A DNA stretch of 53,437 nt from Mesorhizobium tianshanense. GTDB taxonomy: Bacteria > Pseudomonadota > Alphaproteobacteria > Rhizobiales > Rhizobiaceae. Where the stretch lies: NCBI RefSeq assembly GCF_007830515.1, contig NZ_VLKT01000050.1:1-53437 (forward strand), in the 5' to 3' direction. The notes below the pieces were generated by a model. That model made no database searches. It was not told the origin of the DNA and worked only from the letters and a program-made list of their open reading frames with translations. Of the stretch, positions 41,863-48,582 are shown in pieces. Both the position numbers and the translations under genes were made by a program. Each line of letters starts with the position of its first letter. Position 1 is the stretch's first letter.

Positions 41863-42678
41863 ATGAACAAGACCAATCCTGGCGTCGCCCTGGTGACGGG
41901 GGCGTCCTCCGGCATCGGGCGCGCGACGGCCATAGCTTTGCAAAGCGCCGGTTTCCGCGTGTTCGGCACCAGCCGTCGCGCAGCCGCCAAAAACTCTGAC
42001 GGCCTGACCATGCTGGCCTGTGACGTGACCGACGACGCGTCGGTGGCGAAACTGGTCGATGACGTGCTGGCCGAGACCGGGCGCATCGACCTGCTCGTCA
42101 ACAATGCCGGCATGGGTCTGTTCGGCGGCGCGGAAGAGTCCTCGCTGGCGCAGGCTCAGGCACTGTTCGATGTGAACGTCTTCGGCGTGCTCCGCGTGAC
42201 CAACGCGGTCCTGCCGACAATGCGCCGTCAAGGCAAGGGTAGAATCGTCAATCTGAGTTCGGTGCAGGGGTTCATCCCAGCTCCCTATTTCGCGCTTTAT
42301 GCGTCGACCAAACATGCCATCGAAGGCTATTCCGAATCGCTCGACCACGAACTGCGCCCGTTCGGGATTCGCGTTGCATTGGTCGAACCCGCCTATACCC
42401 GCACGTCCTTCGAAGACAATCTCGCCAGGCCGGACCAGTTGCTTGATATCTATGACGCTGCGCGCGCTGGCATGAACGCAGTCGTGCGCAAAGCAATGGA
42501 AAAAGGCGATTCGCCCGAAGTGGTAGCCAAGACGATTTTGGCGGCTGCGACCGATGCCGTTCCGAGGAGGCGCTATGCGGCGGGAAAAATGGCGCGCCAG
42601 GTCAGTCTCCTGCGCCGTTTCGTCCCCGCGTCCGCATTCGACAAGAGCCTGCGAAAGCAGAACGGGTTGCCGGTCTGA
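41863..42678 (+). CDS. Short-chain dehydrogenase/reductase
   Basis: A 271-residue classical SDR of unknown substrate. Cofactor motif TGASSGIG (12-19) with Arg residues after the second strand (TSRRAA) that favour NADP(H), NNAG (80-83), catalytic Ser in NLSSVQG and Tyr146-x3-Lys150 in YASTK. ATG 41863 is used; a second ATG at 41854 in the same frame is possible. Divergent HxlR regulator and palindrome upstream suggest induction by its substrate or an electrophile. Confidence 0.92.
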   Translation: MNKTNPGVALVTGASSGIGRATAIALQSAGFRVFGTSRRAAAKNSDGLTMLACDVTDDASVAKLVDDVLAETGRIDLLVNNAGMGLFGGAEESSLAQAQALFDVNVFGVLRVTNAVLPTMRRQGKGRIVNLSSVQGFIPAPYFALYASTKHAIEGYSESLDHELRPFGIRVALVEPAYTRTSFEDNLARPDQLLDIYDAARAGMNAVVRKAMEKGDSPEVVAKTILAAATDAVPRRRYAAGKMARQVSLLRRFVPASAFDKSLRKQNGLPV

Positions 42679-42848
42679 GGCGACCGTTGGCGTTAGATAA
42701 GCAGTATGTTATGTTGCACTGCGAAAAGAACGGGGGCCACGTCCTTTCACGCCTGTAAGCGATCTGTATGTGCGACCCCTGCAGACTGGTCGGTATCTCG
42801 GAAACCTCCCGGGCATGGGGTTCGGGAATTCGATGGGGACAAGGGGTA

Positions 42849-43049
42849 ATGCTTTACACACTCGTTATGATGGTCTGCCTGACCGATGTGCCGCAGACCT
42901 GTGAACAGCGCGAACAAATGGTGGACGGCCTGGCGATGAATCCCGGGACCGCCTTCATGCAGGCGCAGCCGCTGGTGGCCCGGTGGGTCGAGACACATCC
43001 CGGCTATTTCGTGCAGCGTTGGCGCGTGCTGCCTGGCCGCGGGATATGA
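42849..43049 (+). CDS. 66-residue miniprotein, homologous to the one at 20140
   Basis: Starts MLYTLVMMVCLTDVPQTCEQ after an AAGGGG site. It contains VCL-x4-P-x2-C near the N-terminus and ARWVETHPGYFVQRW near the C-terminus, matching the 69-residue product at 20140-20349 over most of its length. It is convergent with the PQQ-associated ABC-2 cluster (gap 26 bp). The second copy has lost the internal and C-terminal Cys residues, so only Cys10 and Cys18 are shared. Function unknown. Confidence 0.72.
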   Translation: MLYTLVMMVCLTDVPQTCEQREQMVDGLAMNPGTAFMQAQPLVARWVETHPGYFVQRWRVLPGRGI

Positions 43050-43075
43050 GATCCGCCGCGAAGATCGGATAAGGT

Positions 43076-43705
43076 CTATTTCTTCGCGGCTAGCGTCTCC
43101 GAGACAGTCTTGGACAGTTGATAGAGCCGCTGCTCGATTATCGTCGGCACCTCGCAGACGTAGGTCAGCGATTGGACGCGTTCATTGAAAATTCGCGTTG
43201 CGAAAGTCAGTTGATCGGTTCGCCGCTGGATTTCGTCGGGACCCGCATCGGGCTTTGCCCGCAACGCATCGACGTCGGACGCTTCCTTGCGCAAGCCGGC
43301 GGCCATTTCGATCTGCTTGCGGGCGTAACGGGAAATGCCCGACATCACCTGCGAACGCTCGGCGTCCATGTGGTCGAACATGCCTTGCACCAGCATCGCC
43401 ATTTTCGGTGCAAGCTGCTCAGCCGGCATGGCGGCGGCGAAATCCCTGATCTTCTTCTGGGCTTCCGCAATCGGCACCCTCCGGGCTGCCACCTCCTCTA
43501 CCAACTCGGAAATGGCGGGGTCCTTCGACCAGCCCTTCGCCGCCGGGGGAAGCTCCGGCCCGTTCCAGATCTGGCCGAGCGAGAGTTGCGGCACCTTGCG
43601 CTGTATGCAGGGCCAGTCCGGATCGGCGTTCGCCGCGTTGGCTTTCACGCCAGGCGCGAGCAGGGCAAGCGCAACCAGGCCGCGAACAAGGCTCATTCGT
43701 GCCAT
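43076..43705 (-). CDS. Exported helical protein of the PQQ-associated transporter cluster
   Basis: A 209-residue protein from ATG 43705, sharing one base with the stop of the permease gene. The signal peptide is MARMSLVRGLVALALLAPGV and the cleavage is near ANAAN. The mature part has two cysteines (WPCIQRKVPQLSLGQIWNG and YVCEVPTIIEQRLYQL) and is predicted to be almost all helix with heptad-like Leu/Ala spacing. Found beside the ABC-2 genes in other PQQ clusters to my recollection, but without a biochemical function. Confidence 0.8.
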   Translation of the reverse strand: MARMSLVRGLVALALLAPGVKANAANADPDWPCIQRKVPQLSLGQIWNGPELPPAAKGWSKDPAISELVEEVAARRVPIAEAQKKIRDFAAAMPAEQLAPKMAMLVQGMFDHMDAERSQVMSGISRYARKQIEMAAGLRKEASDVDALRAKPDAGPDEIQRRTDQLTFATRIFNERVQSLTYVCEVPTIIEQRLYQLSKTVSETLAAKK

Positions 43706-44577
43706 CAGGCATTTCCTCCCGTGTCCTGTTTGCGGGTTATCAGGCCGCGCGAAGGGTCGTAGGCGATGATGGCGGCGGCAAGGAACAGCACTGTGCAGCC
43801 GGCAACGACGCCCAGCGAAAGCCAGTCGACCTGGCCGTAGAAGGCGAAGCGGATCAGTTCGACGGCATAGGTGAACGGATTGGCGAGGCAGATCTTGTAA
43901 AGCAGCGGGCTCGCCTCCTGGATGCGCCACAACGGATACAGCGCCGGAGAGGCGAAATAGCCGGGGAAGATGACGAAGTTCATGATGCCGGCGAAGTTTT
44001 CGAGCTGCTTGATCATCGAGGACAAAAGCATGCCGAGCGCGCAAAGCATCATGCCCGACAGGAACAGCGCCGGCAGCACCATGAGATAGCCGAGCGGCGG
44101 CGCCTTGACGCCCCAGAACCAGGCAACGATCAGGAACGCGTAGACCTGCGCGATCGATACGGCGACGCCGGCGAGCATCTTCGACACCAGAAGAAACCAA
44201 CGCGGGAAGGGGCTAACCAGCAAAGTGCGCATGTTGCCCATCTCGCGGTCATAGACCATCGACAGCGAAGACTGCATGCCCGAGAACAGCAGGATCATGC
44301 CGCACAGGCCCGGCGTGATGTAGACCTCGTAGAGCACGTAGGTCTTGTAGGGCGGGATGATCGATACGCCGAGCACCTGCCGGAATCCGGCGGCAAAAAT
44401 GAACAGCCAGATGAGCGGCCGAACCAGCGAGGATATGAAGCGCTCGCGCTGGTGCAGGAAGCGCAGGCACTCCCGCAGGACTACGCCCTTGAGGCAGATG
44501 AGATAGTGGCGCAGGCCGAATTTTTCGAACCTCGGCATGATGCCGGCGACTTTTTCGGGCATTGCGGGAGCGCTCAT
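43705..44577 (-). CDS. PQQ-associated ABC-2 type permease
   Basis: A 290-residue inner-membrane protein with about six helices, of the ABC-2 exporter fold: IRPLIWLFIFAAGFRQVLG-type start near 50, GMILLFSGMQSSLSMVYDREMGNMRTLLVSPFPRWFLLVSK in the middle, and NFVIFPGYFASPALYPLWRIQEASP. It matches the permease of the ABC system described next to PQQ-dependent alcohol dehydrogenases. ATG overlaps the ATPase stop as ATGA. Whether it exports or assembles a periplasmic factor is not known. Confidence 0.9.
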   Translation of the reverse strand: MSAPAMPEKVAGIMPRFEKFGLRHYLICLKGVVLRECLRFLHQRERFISSLVRPLIWLFIFAAGFRQVLGVSIIPPYKTYVLYEVYITPGLCGMILLFSGMQSSLSMVYDREMGNMRTLLVSPFPRWFLLVSKMLAGVAVSIAQVYAFLIVAWFWGVKAPPLGYLMVLPALFLSGMMLCALGMLLSSMIKQLENFAGIMNFVIFPGYFASPALYPLWRIQEASPLLYKICLANPFTYAVELIRFAFYGQVDWLSLGVVAGCTVLFLAAAIIAYDPSRGLITRKQDTGGNA

Positions 44578-45362
44578 GGCGATATCTCCGCGCTGCCGGC
44601 CGGTTCGATGCGGCTGAGCCTCGAAAAGGCGTCGCGGATCGAACCGGCACCGCTCGCCCTGACGACATCGGCCACCTTGCCCTTGGCGACTAGGTCGCCC
44701 TGCCGCAAGACGACGGCATGGTCGCCGTCTTCGACCTCATCGATCAGATGCGTCGCCCACAGCACGCCGATGCCCTCGGTTTCGACGAGCTTGCGAATGG
44801 TGGCGAGAATGCCCGCGCGCGACTGGATGTCGAGGCCGACGGTCGCCTCGTCGAGCAGCAGCAGGGACGGGCGGTGGAGCAGTGCCCTGGCGATCTCGAT
44901 GCGCCGCATCTGGCCGCCGGAAAGACTGCGTGCCTTGTCATGCTGACGGCCCTGCATGTCCACTGTATCGAGCAGCGCGGCAATACGCTGCCGGGCCTCG
45001 CGTCCTCCGATGCCATGCAGCGAGGCGTGGTAGGAGAGGTTCTGGTGGACGCTGAGATCGAGGTCGAGCGTGCGTGCCTGGAACACGATGCCGACACGCC
45101 TGAGCGCTTCGCCCGAGGCGCGGCTGACGTCATGGCCGAAGATGCGGATCGATCCGCGGCGCGTGTCGTAAAGATGGCTGATCAGCGAGAACAGGGTTGT
45201 CTTGCCGGCGCCGTTGAGGCCGAGAAGAACGGTGAAAGTCGCCGGCGCGATCGAGAACGAAACGTCGTTGAGCGCCCGCTTCGGACCATAGAAATGGCCG
45301 ACGCCGGCAACGTCGAGCGCCGCCACCTCATCTCCTGGCCCGCTTGTCCTCACATGCTGCAC
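44574..45362 (-). CDS. PQQ-associated ABC transporter ATPase
   Basis: A 262-residue ATP-binding subunit. Walker A GLNGAGKTT (48-56), Q-loop FQARTLDLDLSVHQN, signature LSGGQMRR, Walker B LLLLDEATVGLD and ATHLIDEV. The start is a GTG at 45362 preceded by AAGGAG; a second GTG three codons on is possible. It pairs with the ABC-2 permease downstream. The 139 bp before it contain short repeated GTCTAGC/GGCGCACCGG segments and an 8-bp stem. Confidence 0.9.
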   Translation of the reverse strand: MQHVRTSGPGDEVAALDVAGVGHFYGPKRALNDVSFSIAPATFTVLLGLNGAGKTTLFSLISHLYDTRRGSIRIFGHDVSRASGEALRRVGIVFQARTLDLDLSVHQNLSYHASLHGIGGREARQRIAALLDTVDMQGRQHDKARSLSGGQMRRIEIARALLHRPSLLLLDEATVGLDIQSRAGILATIRKLVETEGIGVLWATHLIDEVEDGDHAVVLRQGDLVAKGKVADVVRASGAGSIRDAFSRLSRIEPAGSAEISP

Positions 45363-45501
45363 GCCGGCTGGCTCCTTGTCGTCGACGATAGTCTAGCGCC
45401 CCGGGAGTCTAGCACACTAGGAGCCCGGCGCACCGGCAGTCTGGCGCACCGGGCTCGATGGCGCAGGCCCTGCTTTCCGGTGACCCCACTTGCCGCTGAC
45501 C

Positions 45502-46002
45502 CTACTTGATCGTGATCGTGCCTTTCATGCCCTTGTCGGCGAGGTCGGGCACCGACCACGTGTAGATGCCGGGCCTCACGGTGGTGAACTGTACCTGGAT
45601 GGTGCCGTCGGCGTCGAATTCGAGCCATGCGGGCGCGCCGTTCATGTGCACCTCGAGGTCGTTGATGACGATCTGATTGTTCCACACATTGCGGAAGAGG
45701 TCGGTATGGAATTTGTACTCCAGCCCGCCGGCCGCGGTGATCTTCCAGCGATAGCCCTGGCCGGCGATCAGCTGGAAGTCCTTCTGGTTGACGGTGAACT
45801 GGTCGTCCTTGGCGCCGAGGATAAGTTCCGGCACGTCCTTGCTGGCCCGGGTTGCCTTCTCGGTTTCGGGACTGGCGTCCGTCTTGGTGGCGGCACCGGC
45901 GGCTGCGTCATCGTCATCGTCGTCGTCCTGCGCCCAGGCGTGGCCCTGCGTGAGTGCCATGCCGACCAATGCAGCGAATGCAAGTGCCCGAAATTTCCGC
46001 AT
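45502..46002 (-). CDS. Exported cupredoxin-like protein of the PQQ cluster
   Basis: A 166-residue periplasmic protein. The signal peptide ends after AWAQ (residue 25). An acidic D7 run and an Ala/Thr/Glu linker follow to about residue 55. The C-terminal 110 residues form a cupredoxin-like beta sandwich (DFQLIAGQGYRWKITAAGG, EVHMNGAPAWLEFDADGTIQVQFTTVRPGIYTWSVPD). A canonical His-Cys-His-Met copper site is absent: there is no Cys at all, so copper binding is doubtful. Located between propeller and ATPase genes. Confidence 0.82.
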   Translation of the reverse strand: MRKFRALAFAALVGMALTQGHAWAQDDDDDDDAAAGAATKTDASPETEKATRASKDVPELILGAKDDQFTVNQKDFQLIAGQGYRWKITAAGGLEYKFHTDLFRNVWNNQIVINDLEVHMNGAPAWLEFDADGTIQVQFTTVRPGIYTWSVPDLADKGMKGTITIK

Positions 46003-46040
46003 GATTTCCTACCCTTCTGCTGTTTTTCTGCCTGTTTGAT

Positions 46041-47012
46041 TCAATTGGGCGAGACGACGACACCCCACGGCAGCGCGCCGACGGTCACCGACTGCACCGG
46101 CTCGTCGGTCGCCACGTCGATGAAGGTGATGTCGTTCGATACGCCGTTGGTCGAGATGATGGTCTTCTGGTCCGGGGTGAAGGCGAGCTGCCAGACACGT
46201 TGGCCGACCAGCACGTATTTCTCGACCTCGTATGTCTCAGTGTTGATCACCGCGACGCGGTTGGCCGGTCCGAGCGCCACATAGGCTTTCTTGCCGTCGG
46301 CGGTGATGCGCACGCCGACCGGCTGGATGGATTCGGCCCTCAGCCCAGCAATCTCGAAGGTGATCTTGTGGACGATCTCGCGCGTTTCATTGTCGATCAC
46401 CGAAACCGTGCCGCCGATCTCGGCACTCACCCAGGCCTGCTTGCCGTCGGGCGTGAACTCGACGAAGCGCGGACGCGTGTCCACCAGTACATTGTGGGTG
46501 ATCTCGTGGGTCGTCGTATCGATGAAATGCGCCATGTTCGTCGTTTCCGACGTGTTGACCATGGTCTTTCCGTCCGGACTGACGCCCATGCCTTCCGGTT
46601 CGACGCCGACCGGGATCTCGGCCAGCACCTTCTTGCTCTCGATGTCGATGACGGTGACGAGATTGTCGTCCTCATTGGCGACGTAGAGTGTCTTGCCGTC
46701 AGGCGAGAGCACGAAGAGTTCCGGGTCGGGCCCGGAGGGCAAGGTATCGACGATCTCCAGGGTTGCCGTGTCGATCACCTCGATCGAATCATCGTCGCTG
46801 GCGCAGAGATAAACGTGCTTGCCGTCATGTGAGATGGTGATGCCGCGCGGACGCTGCCCCACATTGACGGTCTTCACCACCTGCATCGTCGCGGTGTCGA
46901 CGACGCTCATCGTGTTGTCCTTCTCGTTGGAAACATAGGCCGTATAGGCCGCCGCCGGGCCGGCCATGAAGCCGGTCGCGAAAATGGCGAGCGCGTAAGC
47001 TCCTCTCTGCAC
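46041..47012 (-). CDS. YVTN-type beta-propeller protein, PQQ-associated
   Basis: A 323-residue periplasmic seven-bladed propeller with a GTG start at 47012 after GGAGGG; a TTG 15 bp upstream sits inside that binding site. The signal peptide ends near AAAYT. Repeats of about 40 residues carry the motif VIDTATxxxVxTxxVG-x-P-x-G-x-x-x-SPDGK, for example YVSNEKDNTMSVVDTATMQVV and YVANEDDNLVTVIDIESKKVL. It belongs to the propeller family linked with PQQ-dependent catabolism. No enzyme activity is evident. Confidence 0.9.
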   Translation of the reverse strand: MQRGAYALAIFATGFMAGPAAAYTAYVSNEKDNTMSVVDTATMQVVKTVNVGQRPRGITISHDGKHVYLCASDDDSIEVIDTATLEIVDTLPSGPDPELFVLSPDGKTLYVANEDDNLVTVIDIESKKVLAEIPVGVEPEGMGVSPDGKTMVNTSETTNMAHFIDTTTHEITHNVLVDTRPRFVEFTPDGKQAWVSAEIGGTVSVIDNETREIVHKITFEIAGLRAESIQPVGVRITADGKKAYVALGPANRVAVINTETYEVEKYVLVGQRVWQLAFTPDQKTIISTNGVSNDITFIDVATDEPVQSVTVGALPWGVVVSPN

Positions 47013-47033
47013 TGAAATCCCTCCCAATTTGTT

Positions 47034-48275
47034 CTACTCAAGCACGCATTTCGTTTCCGGCTCATCGACCCCGAGCGTATCGAGCTCGGACACCTGGTGC
47101 AGAAAACCTTCCTGCGGCGAGGTCGAGACGACCGACCGGTTGTCGCCGAGGAAGATCGGCTGCCGCAACTGCTGGTTCCACTTGCGGAAGGTCAGCTTCT
47201 GCCCCTTGAAGGCGGCGATCGAGAAATCGTCGGAGCGGATGAAGTCGGCCATCTTGCGCGGATCGGCGCCCTGCGTGCGGGTCGCGGCCTCGCCGAGGAT
47301 GCGCACCGCGGTCCACGCCGCCATGTCCTTCGATATCATGCGGCGGCCGTTTGCCTTGGCGAAGCGGTTCTGGATCTGGGTGCCGCCCCATTGCTCGCTG
47401 GCCGGATGCCAGGCCGACGGCGTGAGGCCGGCGGTGCCGGCGACCGGTCGCGCAATCCAGGTGCGGAACGGAACGTAGGTGCCGAACACCTCGCTCTCGT
47501 CGGCGACCAGCAACACGTCGTGCTCCGGCAGGTCCTGGGTGAAGACAGGCATCTGCCGCTGGATCTGGACGACGCCGGAATCGGTCCGCCGTGCCGTGCC
47601 GGTATCCTTGAACTCCTTTTCGCCGACGATCTCGCCGCCGAAGCGGGTCGCCGCCCGACGCAGCGCCTCGGCGAAAAGCTGGTCCCGCTCGTGCGAGCCG
47701 TAGATCAGCACCCAGCGCCGCCATTGCTTCCAGATGAGATATTGCGCCAGCCCGTCGGCCAGCATGCTGCGCGTCGGGATGGTGTGGAAGATGTTGGCGC
47801 GGCATTCCTCCTCGCGAAGACTGTCGTCGGTGGCGCCGGCATTGAAGATCAAGACGCCGTTGTCGCGGGCAAGATCGGCGATCGACAGCAATTGCCTGGC
47901 CGAGAGGTCCGCAACCACATAGCGATCGCCCTTGGCGATCATTTCCTGGAAGGCCGGAACGACGTCCGCGTCCGGCTTTACCTCGGTGACGTCGAGGCTG
48001 AATTTCTGGCCGAGGAAGCTGCCGGTCGTGTTGTTGTCGGCAATCGCCACATTGGCGCCGGCAACACCTTCATCGCGCGGCGGGACGTCGACCACCGACA
48101 AAGCCAGCTGCGGCGCATAGGCGCGCAAATAGCCTATCTTGATTTCGGTTACCTTTTTCTCCGGCTTGGCCGTCGCGGCCGGCGACGCTTCCTGGGCTAG
48201 CACGCCGGGAACGTTGACGGTCAGGGAAAAAAAGCACAAAAAGGCCGCGAGAGTGCACGGCACCGCGCTCGTCAT
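47034..48275 (-). CDS. PQQ-associated ABC-type branched-chain-like binding protein
   Basis: A 413-residue periplasmic protein of the type I (LivJ-like) binding fold. Signal peptide residues 1-27 (ending GVLAQ). KKVTEIKIGYLRAYAPQLALS starts the first lobe, GARNTTGSFLG-like IADNNTTGSFLGQKF and VLIYGSHERDQLFAEALRRAATRFGGEIVGEKEF follow. It heads the ABC-2 cluster although ABC-2 systems do not normally use binding proteins, which matches the named PQQ-dehydrogenase-associated set. ATG 48275 is the first start with an export signal. Confidence 0.9.
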   Translation of the reverse strand: MTSAVPCTLAAFLCFFSLTVNVPGVLAQEASPAATAKPEKKVTEIKIGYLRAYAPQLALSVVDVPPRDEGVAGANVAIADNNTTGSFLGQKFSLDVTEVKPDADVVPAFQEMIAKGDRYVVADLSARQLLSIADLARDNGVLIFNAGATDDSLREEECRANIFHTIPTRSMLADGLAQYLIWKQWRRWVLIYGSHERDQLFAEALRRAATRFGGEIVGEKEFKDTGTARRTDSGVVQIQRQMPVFTQDLPEHDVLLVADESEVFGTYVPFRTWIARPVAGTAGLTPSAWHPASEQWGGTQIQNRFAKANGRRMISKDMAAWTAVRILGEAATRTQGADPRKMADFIRSDDFSIAAFKGQKLTFRKWNQQLRQPIFLGDNRSVVSTSPQEGFLHQVSELDTLGVDEPETKCVLE

Positions 48276-48578
48276 CGATAAAATTACCCGTTCTTGCGCT
48301 AAAGTCCGATTGTTGTCGGACCGGCGCGAAGTCAAGGTGCCCGTGATGAGCTTAGCTGACCCGCAAAATTTATCAAACCCTAGAAGTGGACTTCTTGCGT
48401 CTGCTTTAGTCCGAGGCCTTCTCGCCGGAACGGCAGCCGGGCGGATTTCGGTATACGGGCCCAGGATCAGCAATGCCCTTGCCGATATGGAGTCTGCCGC
48501 CGACGAGGCGGTGGGCGAATCCTCGCACCGGAAGATCAATCGTCTCGACAAGGGCGTCCTGTCGCCGGAGAAAGTCCA
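48276..48578. other. Divergent spacer between binding-protein gene and cofactor operon
   Basis: 303 bp. It holds promoters in both directions and a possible 78-codon reading frame at 48346-48582, described separately. A short GTCCGA-TTGTT-GTCGGAC near-palindrome is visible at about 48307-48322. No certain operator or terminator. Confidence 0.45.
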
Positions 48579-48582
48579 ATGA
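48346..48582 (+). CDS. Possible 78-residue leader protein before the cofactor operon
   Basis: The frame starts at an ATG preceded by AAGGTG and begins MSLADPQNLSNPRSG. It ends at a TGA that overlaps the next ATG (48579) as ATGA, the layout of translational coupling. The second half uses strongly G/C-ending codons like real genes here; the first third does not. The product has a hydrophobic LLASALVRGLLAGTAAG piece and a charged C-terminus. I recognise no family. It may be an artefact of high GC. Confidence 0.4.
   Translation: MSLADPQNLSNPRSGLLASALVRGLLAGTAAGRISVYGPRISNALADMESAADEAVGESSHRKINRLDKGVLSPEKVQ

Noticed and set aside
45421..45456. GAGCCCGG...CCGGGCTC stem between cupredoxin-like and ATPase genes as a terminator
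   Set aside because: Only 8 bp with a 20-nt loop and no U-run on either strand. It may be a chance product of the short repeats there.
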